DNA of 64,000 nt from Oscarella lobularis (Eukaryota > Porifera > Homoscleromorpha > Homosclerophorida > Oscarellidae): contig NC_089175.1 of assembly GCF_947507565.1 (NCBI RefSeq), positions 4,887,733 through 4,951,732 of the forward strand, written 5' to 3'. How positions within the stretch are numbered: position 1 is the stretch's first letter; every line of letters starts with the position of its first letter. Under the pieces are notes generated by a model. The model was given only the letters and a program-made list of their open reading frames with translations. It was not told the origin of the DNA and did not search any database. Both the position numbers and the translations under genes were made by a program. This document shows positions 1 through 10,386 of the stretch, one piece after another.

Positions 1-906
1 GCTTTTACTTTCTCAACGTTATTCAAGTGAAAGAGACGCGTTTCTCAGCTGTCGAATTAATTCAGGGGGCCTCTGGTATCGATTCTGATTGCATAACCAA
101 CGCGCAAAATGATTCCTGTGTCTTCATGATAATTAATAAGAGCCCTAAAACTTGTGAACGGTATAAGAGGACTGTGGACATTGTTATTTATGAGGTAGAT
201 GGGACCATTTGTAGGTATCAGTATGCTTTCTACTTCAAAGTTTTGGTGTTACACAGCCTACATCCCTTCTCTCACTCTATAGAAAGTTCTTTAGAGCTAT
301 GAGGGCGTGTGGGCGTATTGTTTTTGCTGTGAGGAGGCTCGCCGAACAGACATGAGTACAGTATGATACCTCACGCTTTCTGCTTCATTTCCAATGTGAG
401 AGTGATTTCTATGGCCGAGATTAGGCCTGTATTACGTACGGTTGGTTTAGAGGTGCTTACTGGGGATTTGGTGGGGGAGGAGGAGGAGGAGGCGGAGCAG
501 CTATGAGTACTTTCTCGCTGAACATGAACAAACCGCGAGGTTAAAAAAGATGGCTTAACATTTAATAAAATCTTAGAGTCGACCTGTTTCCAATCTGATA
601 GGGTCATAGATGCGTCAATTTCCCGGCCTCAGAACGCGTGAGACACATCACGAGGGTTGGGAGAGCCCCTTTGCTGTCTCAGCGAGACCCTTGCTCCCTG
701 CAGCAAAGCCGCAATGCAAGGGCTCCGCCGCCCTACGTCGCACTGCTATCTTCTCGTTATGGCGCACATCATTTCTGCAATTAGTGGTAACAGCAAGAGT
801 GCTTCCGTTTCCGCTACCGTTTTATTTGAATGCTCTTCCGGCCACTGCTTTTTTTGCTTGCGCGATAATCATTATTTGTACATTTGATTTCGAGCGTCCT
901 TTCTAG

Positions 907-3125
907 TACGTTTATTGAGCGGAGCTCTTCTGTAGGAACCGCCTCCATCGCACTTCACATCACTTTGAACAACGTTCCCATTGGGCACGGAGCCGAGATG
1001 TCATGCAGCGTCAATGCGTCTCTAAAAATAATTGAATGGAGAAAGGATCTCACTCTCATTCCCTTCTCCAGCTCTCACTACAAATTCAACGCGGAAAAGT
1101 CAGCTCTTGTCATCAGTAAACTCCTCGCAGCAGACAAGGGAACGTATCAGTGCGTAGCAGTGTCTGCCTCGAATAATAGAGTCCAGAGCAATATCGTGAC
1201 CCTCAATGTACTCGGTAAAATGCAAAAAAGCATTCAAATGTGCCCATCAGCATAATGTTATGTTCTCTTTTGCAGTGAAGCCCACAATAGTTCCCATGAG
1301 CGCGACCGTTCGCGAGGGAGACCCCGCGCGAGTTGGGTGCTACGGTCGCGACTTCACCTACGTCTACTGGTCGAAAAACGGTCACAACGTATTCAACAAG
1401 CCCGGCTATCAGCACAGCGGAGATTCCCACGAATATCTAGACATCGTTCGAGCGTCGCCGGCAGACGCTGGCACGTACAACTGCACCGCTGTCAATGATT
1501 ACCTGATCTTGGGTGCAACGGCGTTTCCAACGCTGACTGTCGAGTGTAGGTCGCGATATCTTACTGAACGAATGTTTACTTGTGTCTATATAGATGCTCC
1601 GGTAATAGCTCAAGGGCCTCGAGGGAAGACAGTTGTCAAGGGCTACGAGGTGCACTTGTTCTGCAACGCTACAGGAGTTCCTCGCCCGCGAATCTACTGG
1701 AAGAAAGACGGCGTGTTTGTCGAGGCCTTGAGCGAGCGATTCGAAGTTGGATACGTCGAAGGGACTCTCTTTATCGAAACAGCCGAGTTCAGCGATGCGG
1801 GACTGTACTCGTGCTTTGCTAATAACAGCGTCAATCCCGCGGGAACGGAGTCAAAAGCAGCTCAACTAAATATCATTGGTGAGAAATTCGTTTGGAATGA
1901 CTGATTAATTAATTGAATTCTTTTCCCAGATGTGAAGAAATTTTACAAAGAGAATGCTTATAAGACCGTTCAATATGGGGCTAACGAAACGATTTGGTGC
2001 AGTTCGAATCATTCCATTTCAGACCAAATCGTTTGGTACAAAAGCGGCAAGGAACTCAAAACGATGAATCAACTCGTTGTAGGCAGTGAAGGACAACTGC
2101 ACATATTTCAGGCGACGTACAACATCAGCGACGTCTACGAATGCAATTTCAAAGGTCAGCCGTTGCCACTTGGAATCAAGCTCTTTCAACGAGTCTTCGT
2201 CACCGTCCGAGGTGAGATTATTGGGATTAGGGGTTCCTAGCCTGTAGTCTATGTGTTGGACAGGGCCACCATCTCCTCCACGGCTGATTGATGCCATTCT
2301 AACGACCGTCAACGAATCTTCTCTAATTGTTTCTTTGAATTGGACCGAGCCGTTTGACGGTAATAGTCCTATCAATAAGTATACCATCTGCGTCGGTCGA
2401 AAGCAAGGCAATTTGCTGGGTCAAATCTATTCTGCAAATGGCCTGGCACGTTCTGCTGTTTTGATCTTGGACCTTCTGACTTTCGGCGCTACATCCTTTC
2501 TCTGCTCTATTTACATCGTTGCACACAATGCGCACGGAAAGTCTTCAAAGTCAAACGTCGTGACGCGACAGCTTATACGCTCCACGAAGAAGACCGACCT
2601 TCCAACGTACGTAAACGTATCGACAACAGCAAACACGACGACATTCTCCGCGTCTGTCAGCCCTAACGTCAGCAGCACCGTACCAAAAACAGGCAAGCAC
2701 AGAATAGCTGATTAGCTTGACGTTGAACTGCATTCTGTGTAGCCTTGACAGGGGTCTTGACTGAGAACACGATTCTACACGATGATGATCACATCATGCT
2801 GTCGTGTTTAATTGTAATCGTTGGCATCGTACCACTAGTACTAGTTTTTTTCGTGTGGAAAAGAAAGAAAAAGTCGTTGAAGTACAATCCGTCCAGCGAC
2901 AAAGCGGAGCGTCAATTTGATGTGGTCGTGAACTGCGGTAAAGACCGATTCCTCAAAGAAGAAAGGTTTTCTTTTTTGTCAGCGAAATTTCTTTTACTAC
3001 TGGTTCTTTTGTTTAGAGAAATTATTGACTGGTCAGTGCCGAGAGGAGAAAACACCACTGAAATCCGAAAGACCTTTACTTCAAGTTCACCAGGCTCTAG
3101 TACTGTTTCCGAAAGCAACGTGTAG
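907..3125 (+). CDS. Ig(x4)-FN3 single-pass membrane receptor, paralogue 1 (5' end unresolved)
   Basis: Exons can be placed at about 907-1214, 1276-1545, 1594-1878, 1930-2211, 2264-2692 and from 2752, with phase-1 junctions wherever both sides are clear. Each of the first four encodes one Ig-like domain; the second has the usual W-S-K core and a D-A-G-T-Y-N-C end. The fifth encodes a fibronectin III domain. The last encodes a hydrophobic span (residues LSCLIVIVGIVPLVLVFF) followed by a basic KRKKK stop-transfer signal and a short tail. The tail may hold a further intron (donor after 2937, acceptor before about 3018), giving a different C-terminus from the read-through that stops at 3125. I could not place a signal-peptide exon, although the paralogue at 10387 has one. 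The donor after 2692 is GC rather than GT. Likely a cell-surface adhesion or recognition receptor; the ligand is unknown. Confidence 0.8.
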
Positions 3126-3587
3126 AATCGATGCTATGTACAGCTAAACCTTGTGATCACAGCGCGTTGCGGGGGCCGGGGGCCCATGGGTTCTACGCGT
3201 GATCGTCCCCGGCCCGGCCCAAGGCCGATACTTACAACTCGTGACCCGAACAAACTGCGTAGTCTTTGCTTCTCCGGTTTGGACCTAGAATCGAGCATCT
3301 ACACGGCTCAGATCTTTAGCAAAATTGCTTCTCCGACTCTCTTAGCATTTTGTAAGTGAGCAGAGACATTATTGGGGGAAAATTAAGCGAACGCGGACTC
3401 TCCTGTTCTTTCCCTTATGACTTCTAAAGGGGTATTGCGTAAAGGGGTTGCCTAGGCTTGTGTAGACGTTTTATTTTCAACGTCTCCTCGCCGGGTCCCC
3501 TTATGTAAAAACTTTGAACTTTGGGGGCGTTTTCACAAGAGGTCATTTTCTTCTTCTTGTGTTTTTATAGCCTTTAATTAAACGACG
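3126..3587. other. Intergenic spacer between two receptor genes
   Basis: I see no coding region here. A very GC-rich patch lies at 3170-3235. The rest should hold the 3' end of the upstream receptor and the promoter of the next gene, but no motif could be assigned. Confidence 0.5.
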
Positions 3588-6285
3588 ATGAAACCAAGCG
3601 TTGCTTTTTTCCTGGTACTTGTGCTGGCAATGGCAGGTGCCCCACGGAATGTAGCCGCAAGGATGGCTTCTCCTCCGAAGCCGAAGTTAACGTCGACACT
3701 CTACGCAGTGTTGCCTGGGAGACTTGTTACCTTGACTTGTCACACGTCTATCAAGCCTGTCCTTTGGTTTTTAAATGGAAACAAGCTACGTGAATCCGTC
3801 TTTCACGTTTTTCAAAACGACCGTCAGCGACTTTTAATTCCCGCCTTCAGAAGCAGCGATAACGGAACGTACACATGCAATCCTGCAAATATCAGCGAAA
3901 GCAACTCTATCACCGTATACATGACAAGTACTACTGTAGTACTAGTAGTAGAATATATAGGACGTCTGACTCTTTTTTGTTTCTACAGATCCTCCTATGA
4001 TCGATCTTCATAGCGATAGTGGGGTTGCGTACGAAGGAAACTTCCTAATCATCAATGGAACTATCACCTATAAGGGTGGTTCACTGAATATCACGCTAGA
4101 AGATAGGAGAGGATACACGTTCGGCCCCAAAAAGGAATTGTCCGTATTTGGCAAAGCAAACTTCACCTTCATCTTGCCTAATATTACTTTGACTCTGCAA
4201 GGACTTGTGACCATTTATATGCAATCATTTCTTCGAGACACTTCTTCACGTGGCATCTATAAATCGAAGTCAATATTTCTTACGTTAATACGTAAGTAAC
4301 ACAATAATTAGACAAATGCTAAATACTCATATACTTTATAAGGAAAACCCAAAACACCGCATGTTTCCATCACAAAGAAGTGGCCTATGGCAATAGCAAA
4401 ATGGCGCGTTCCGCCAGGTGATGTAAATTACCGATATGATCCCGTTTCAAAGTTTAAAGCGCGTCGGACCTATTCAAATGGAACTTCCACTGTGCAAATA
4501 TTCAACGAGTCAACCAAACAAATCACCATCTATAGTCCTGGAGAAACAATCACGTTTTCAGTTACTGCCCTTGGAGAACACACACAAAGTGGCACTGGCT
4601 TGACGACTATTCAAATTGAATGCTTTGATCCGAATAGTAAGACTGTTGGCTAATACGAACAAGCAGTTCAGGAGTTGATTTAAATTTTTAGGGCCGACCA
4701 ACTTTTTCGTTGATTCTGATACCAATTTCGTGCTTCTTAACGCAAGCGGAAAGGCACTTCCGATATGTCTTTCGAATCCTTTGCCTATTCATATGCCTAA
4801 AGGACTCCAACTTGACGCTAAAAATGTAGTCAGTGTCGCCAGGTCACTTGGCGAAGTGCACGCACACTACGACTACAGCAAATTCTATTACACAAACCTT
4901 GACCTGACAAAATTGTTTGAAACAAGTCAGCTTGTCATCTCTAATGGATCGTGTCCACAGATCGTTTCATTCTGCAATGAATCACAGTATGTTAAATTTA
5001 ACAATCTCTCCCACGGCAATTTAGGAAGTCCTATTGCTACTGATGTTCCAACACTATCGTCTAATGCGAGTGCCACTGTATCTTTGTTTTCTAATGCAAC
5101 TGCAACTACCTCTAATACTACAAGTAAGAATTTGCACATGCTGGGTTGACGTGTCGAAAATCTTTGCTTGTTACTTGCAGTTTCTGATCAATCTCTGCAG
5201 CTGGTTGCTCCACTCTCGGTCGCAGCCGGTCTTGTCATAGTATTGGCTATGCTACTTCCCATCTTCATATATTTGAAATGTGCAGAAAGCGGCAAAACAA
5301 AAAACAGTCTTTCGAAGATTCATCGTGACGAGCGACAGGATGTCGATGTCTCCACTTACTTGCCGGTGCCTGCACAAGCTTACTTGCAAGAAGGACAGAC
5401 AGCTGTAAATCAAGACGACAGCATCGAAGAAGGTAAAACAATCTGACGTCTTGATCCGTTCCTATTTTGATACTAGCTGCTTTAAAAGCAGAAGTTTGTA
5501 AACGCAAAACTTCTCAGGAAAAAACAGCATCGACTAAAGGTACGTTTCATTTGGCGCAATTATTATAACTGTCTTAGAAGCATGTACGCTTTGTAGAGAG
5601 TGCCAGTGAAAAGGAGGCACTGCAGTTGCCTGCTTTTAGAAGCAATATTGAGCGTACTCTTGGTAACAATTAGATATGAGTCAGTTGTTCAAGTCACGAT
5701 GTAATTAACGATATTTCTTCACACTCAAGGTCAAGAATTTATGAAGGTGCAGGGGAGACTTGACGACATGGAGGAAAGATTGGAGGAAAGATTTGACGAA
5801 TTGGGGCAGCAGATGAAAGAAATGGCTCCGGCGGTAACAACTAAGGACGCATAAACGGTACACGTATGCCAGATTAATACGAATATTTTATTTCCTAGAA
5901 TCTTTCTGAATCTCACAATCCACACAATGGTAAACTAGTCGTTTGAACGATTATGCATTACTTTTGACATTCTCTTGCAGAAAAATTGAATAGAAAACCT
6001 GCAACAGAGGAGCTAATCGACCTGAGTAAAGCTGTTGTCTGTAAGTGGAAGGTTATAGCTCTACGTCTAAAAATTCCTGGCACCGCCGTTGAACAAATTG
6101 ATTTGGATTACAATAAAACCCAGGAAAAGGCCTACAAAGTATTAGAAGCATGGATAGAGCAGGAATCAGAGGCTGCATCAGTGGAAGCGCTTTGCCGAGC
6201 TCTTTGCAAAGAAGGCATGCGTGCTACTGCTGCAACTATTTTTAAACTAGACGACGAAGTTCTCTGTCGCTTTGGTAGAAACTAA
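3588..6285 (+). CDS. Ig/FN3 single-pass receptor with a cytoplasmic Death domain
   Basis: Ten exons join cleanly: 3588-3927, 3989-4291, 4343-4636, 4692-5123, 5181-5432, 5477-5539, 5597-5662, 5730-5833, 5899-5929 and 5981-6285 (about 729 residues). The order is signal peptide (residues 1-20, core AFFLVLVLAMA), one Ig domain, a second beta-rich Ig-like segment, an FN3-like domain, a Ser/Thr/Asn-rich stalk with many N-x-S/T sites, a membrane span (VAAGLVIVLAMLLPIFIYL), then a linker with a coiled coil (RLDDMEERLEERFDELG). The final exon is a Death domain: six-helix pattern with the conserved W-K-V-I-A near its start and A-Y-K-V-L-E-A-W in the middle. Surface Ig receptors ending directly in a Death domain are rare, so this could couple recognition to apoptotic or NF-kB-type signalling (inference). 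The duplicated paralogue at 13135 lacks the Death domain. Confidence 0.88.
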
Positions 6286-7554
6286 TCCTTGTTCTATTAT
6301 GTACTGAATCGTTAGATGACGAAAGGACAAAATTTCGTTCTCGCAGTAGACCTGCTATTTTACTCCTATTTTACACAATCCGTCTTAGAACATTTTTATT
6401 TGTCGTTTTATTTTGTCTTGTATTTTTTACAGTATTTGTTATTTCAACCTTGTTATTGCTACTAATGTCTTAGAGGAGTCGTATTACTATATCTGACCTG
6501 TACAGCAGAGAAGAAAACAGCATGGTAATCACTACTAATGGGCCGAACTTTTAGCTCAGATGCATGTTCTTTTGACTTGCCATATTTTTGCTTAGTGGCT
6601 TGCTCGGGAGTGGGGAGGGGAGAGAGGTGGGGGTCCCCATCTGTAAAATTAGGAGAGAGACTCAAAGGTCTAGTGATTTGGTTCGTGGAAAATAATATAA
6701 TGGCGCCATTTGGCTTTGGTGCAGTAGCAGACAAGTTGACTAAAATCAAGTAAATGATAAAGGTTAGACGATTAATATAAATTAATTTTTTAGAAAACAT
6801 AACATTTTTCTGAGAGTTTTTCCTCCGCACTTGCAATTTTATCCTGTGCATACATGTAGCCTCGAGGATTCTCGAGGCTATCTTGCGCATAGAGGAGCTC
6901 AAAGGCAAAAGACGAGACGAGGCAATCGACTGTCTCGCTACACGAATCCTTCCCTTCCGGTTTTCTGCAAAGCGCTGCAAATGACGACGAACGCAGAACA
7001 CGCTCTTCAACCAATCAGAGCGGTCGTAGAAACGATCGTTCCTCACTTCCAAGGTAACGAAAGCGTGGGCGTGGTTCCTGTTCTCACTTTCAACTAAAAA
7101 TAGGAATTCCGCCCGAGATACTCGCATCCTCTTCCGTCATAATCATTGTCGACATATCTTTACGAGAATCGTTTACCGCGAATTTCCTGTGATAAAAGAC
7201 GGTCTCTTTGCTTCCTCTACTGTTGAACTGATCTATGCTAATTTGGCGGGTTTCTATAGAAACGCGTGCCTGTCGACGCAGAACGTACATGCGTTGAACC
7301 GTAAGCTCCTCATCGTAACGGGGCCACCTATCGCCGAGTCTCACAATCTGTGCAACCAAATTGCCAATGTTGCAAAGATAGGAATGTCATTGCCTATCAT
7401 TGTTCTCAGCAAAGAGCATGGGAGCAGTCACAATCTTTTCAGTACACTCAGTCTACCGTTACCCAGTCTCAAGTTTTGCCACTCTACCGTAGTCGTGACA
7501 TTGATCTTCATCCATCTCACTCAGAGCCAAATGTACAGTATGCAAAAGGAAGAG
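6286..7554. other. Intergenic region, no gene recognised
   Basis: About 1.27 kb between the receptor stop codon and the end of the decayed CFAP45 copy. AT-rich 3' flank, a G-rich patch near 6605-6635 and a perfect hairpin at 6857-6880. Open frames on both strands are short and show no domain I can name. Confidence 0.5.
6857..6880. repeat. Perfect 10-bp inverted repeat with 4-base loop
   Basis: TAGCCTCGAG and its exact reverse complement flank GATT. It contains the CTCGAG core that also recurs in the tandem repeat at 61984-62474. The role is unknown. Confidence 0.8.
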
Positions 7555-8796
7555 CTAGCTAGAGGCGTCTCCTTCATTATTCCGCTCCTTGATCTTCTGA
7601 ATCTCTTTGTTCGCTTTTGCGACGTCGGCCATGAGCTTCAGTTGGACTTCGCGTTTGCGCTGCAAGCTCTCCATGTCCTCGCGTTGGAGTTTGTCGAGAT
7701 ATTGCAACATTGCCTGTTGCTCCTGATCGTGACGCTCTTCGTCGATATATTCGCTGCTGTTGGCGTTCGACGATCTGTTTCTGGAGAACGTGGGCGCCGC
7801 GCTGGCGCTTGACTTGCTTTTGTTTCACTAAAAATGAAAAAATTGATAAGTCAATTATAATTATTTTAATTTTATTGACCTGATTTTTCGTATTCTTCTA
7901 GACCTCGTTGTCTTTCTATTTCCATCATCATGTCAAGGCGTTACTAGGTTCGAGAAAATTCAATTATAAATATTTTTAATTTTCTTATGGGCGACGTACT
8001 TCTTCTTCTTGGATTTCTTTACAGATGAGTTTCTTCTCTTCCAGCTGGGCGTCGCGTATGGCGTGACATTTCGCGTTCAAGATCAACTAAGAGAAAATGT
8101 TTCAAGAGATGATGGATGAGAGTGAGAGACATACTGTACCTCATTCAGTTTCTTGATTTCGTCCTCTTGCTCCTCCATCTGCGTACGAGCTTTCGAGAGA
8201 AGATACTGGAAGTGTTCCTGGGCTTCCTGTAAGATTGCATTGATGATGAATCAAGACTTCTCTTCTCTATATATGAGTTTTCTCTTACTTGTTCTAGATC
8301 AGATGTCTTTGCATTTCTCGTTCGATACTGTTCCATATGCTCCATGTCATTCTTTCTAGTATTGCAAGCATCCTAGACGAGGTTAGAGTCGTACAAAGTT
8401 AGTACATCAGGTTCTCGGTTGCAAACCTGCTGTTCTTCTTTATAAGACTTGGCTGCTTCTTTGAGTGTTTGGCGTTCTTGCTTAGACAAAACTCGAGAAG
8501 CAGCCTGTATAGAATACAGTCTATTATTGAAACCCCCTGCCTTAGCTAAGCTCCCAATCTAGTCTACCTTGATTCGACTAAATTCTCCTGAGCTAAGTAT
8601 AACTGTTCTCCCAGTTGGATCAACATGAGAAGGGACTCTATATAATTAATTAATTAAAGATGTACATAATTAAACCATTAGTTGTGGTTTCCTTACTTGA
8701 TTGTACGAATTAGATCTTTGGTAATGACCTGAACCACTTCCGGGTCGTCGCTCGATTTTTGGGCACGCCTTCCAAACAGTTTCTTATCTAGTATCC
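7555..8796 (-). pseudogene. CFAP45-like (CCDC19) gene, decayed
   Basis: CFAP45 is a coiled-coil inner protein of ciliary doublet microtubules. Exons on the minus strand at 8697-8796, 8568-8637, 8427-8504, 8289-8372, 8140-8226, 8000-8086, 7880-7943 and up to 7827 match the family in order, including the diagnostic LILNAKCHAIRDAQ. Three lesions are visible. The exon starting at 7943 begins in frame with TAA where the family has Lys. In the last exon the matching frame changes near 7748-7755 (from ...IVERQQQR to EYIDEERHDQEQQ). The protein stops at 7555, well short of the usual roughly 550 residues. The first exon was not found. One lesion could be a sequencing error; three together suggest a pseudogene, probably with an intact copy elsewhere. 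Confidence 0.75.
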
Positions 8797-8886
8797 CTGA
8801 TATAACGTTATGCACGTTGTCTTTTATACATTGAACGGGGGGGTCATACTGAACAATACAAGATGACAGCAGTTATGTCTGATGGG

Positions 8887-8930
8887 ATATTTCGTCTTGA
8901 AATGAATTAAGATATCCGTTCCAAACTCCT
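8887..8930 (-). pseudogene. Fragment of an RtcA-like exon
   Basis: These roughly 44 bases are nearly identical to the RtcA-like exon that encodes EFGTDILIHCKTKY in the array at 20-38 kb (for example 20650-20692). No other part of that gene is found here. It is a stray piece of the array, 11 kb away. Confidence 0.7.
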
Positions 8931-9439
8931 GCATGCACCAATTTGCTGTCTTGCGAAATCAGTATAAAGATTTTGACCGTCCGAATTAATAAATCAATAT
9001 GTCTGTCCGGGAAACTACGTCCTCATTTCTCTCTTCTTTTTTCGTTCCTATTTGCTTGCCTCTACGTGCGTTCTCTTTACTCGTAAGTTGTCGTTCGTTG
9101 TTGAGCTTCTTGCAATTTTGGACCTACCGGGTCCCACTCGGGGGACTGTTCTGTCTCGCACAATCGAAAACGCAGTCTTCAAGCCAACAAAAGATGTCAA
9201 ACGCTCGCCGCCGTGCGAGACCCTTAATCCAGGTCAGTAAGGAGTTCTTCCCCAAGTAAGGGACCCTCCTAGAAGCGCTGCAACTCCCCAGATACGCTGC
9301 AACGAACCGGCGATATCGCCTGAGACTCAGAGCGCCATCGATTGCTATCCCAATCGTCTTGTAAACGGTAAAACGCTTTTTACACACTTCCCGACCCTCT
9401 GATCGCCTCTCAAGTAACGTCCTGAACTTACACACCCAC
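8931..9439. other. Intergenic, nothing recognised
   Basis: Open frames on both strands overlap one another and carry no recognisable domain. A run near 9240-9350 has no match elsewhere in the window. Confidence 0.4.
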
Positions 9440-9810
9440 TGTCGTCGTTTCCCATTTTTTGACGAAATCGCAACGAAATGTTGTTGGGAACGTTATCAGA
9501 ATAACATCTACGGTCGATTTGCGTTGTCTCCGTTTTAAACGATTTGAAAACGACGTCTCAAAAGCTGCAGTTGAAATACCCTCGCGAGTGATGACGTATA
9601 TAAATACCCCACCTAACAGAGGAGGACCTCGTAGCACGGAGCGGTTCAAACTCTCCCCAAACGCGGAACTTCCAATGCACTCTGATGCCGGACATGCCCC
9701 AATAGCATCATCTTTTGTTGGGACTTGTGTTGGATGTTGATTTGCTTCTTTTTTTTAAAACCGGTTATTGCTTTTCCAGAAGTTATTCAAGTGAAAGAGA
9801 CGCATTTGTT
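9440..9810 (+). repeat. Dispersed element with a TATA-bearing promoter-like core, copy 1
   Basis: The sequence from about 9440 to 9610 resembles 50600-50750 inside a CLCA intron. Shared landmarks are GTCGTC plus a T-rich run, a block from CTGCAG to CCCTCG (9565-9583), and a TATATA box about 15-20 bases further on (9598). Both copies contain ACTCTCCCCAA downstream and end near GTGAAAGAGACGC (9789-9801), which also occurs at 28-40. The spacing of an upstream block and a TATA box is like an snRNA-type promoter, but I could not identify an RNA product. Confidence 0.45.
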
Positions 9811-10386
9811 AGCTGTCAAATTAATTAGGGAGGCCTCAGTATAGATTTCATAACCAATGCACAAAATAATCTTTCAGTCTCCAAACCGTTCGCGTTTGCG
9901 CAAACTACCTTATAGAAAGTTCTTTATTAGAGTTTGAAATGCATTTATCACAACCTTATAGACAGTTCTTTAGACTTGCTTGTAGGAGGACTACAAGACG
10001 TGTTGGTGGTGTTGTTTATATGCGGCGTGAAGAGGCTGGGAATTTTCACTGAACAGAACAGACATGGGCACAGTACGCTACCTCACGCTTTCTGCTTCAT
10101 TTTCCAATGTGAGATTGATTTCTATGGCCGAGATTAGGCTTTTATTAGTGGGAGGATTGAGTGGGAGGCGTAGCTGCCGTCACAACGAACCACAAAGGAT
10201 GAAAGAAATCTTTAAGGCTTGCGGTAAAATAGTGTATTATGTATTGATTGTTCGCGTTCGGACGGTTTCTTCGTCGAAGGTAGATTCTCATTGCAGGGAA
10301 AAACGTGAGACGATCACGCGCGCTGGGGGAGCTCATTTCTTCCCAAGAGCGGGCCTCACCCCACCCTCTTGCTCTGCGGAGCCGAG

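Larger units (their letters stand above)
1..6285 (+). repeat. Segmental duplication, copy 1 (two receptor genes plus upstream DNA)
   Basis: This block and 9779-15529 carry the same two genes in the same order and orientation. Their upstream DNA also matches: the stretch ending in GTGAAAGAGACGC near positions 25-40 recurs near 9790, and the stretch around 361-430 recurs around 10079-10140. Exon borders and intron phases agree gene by gene, while introns and exon sequence have diverged, so this is an old tandem duplication with a spacing of about 9.7 kb. Confidence 0.85.

Noticed and set aside
7189-7812. 207-residue plus-strand open frame
   Set aside because: It lies antisense to the last CFAP45-like exon and has no recognisable domain. 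The minus-strand match is specific.
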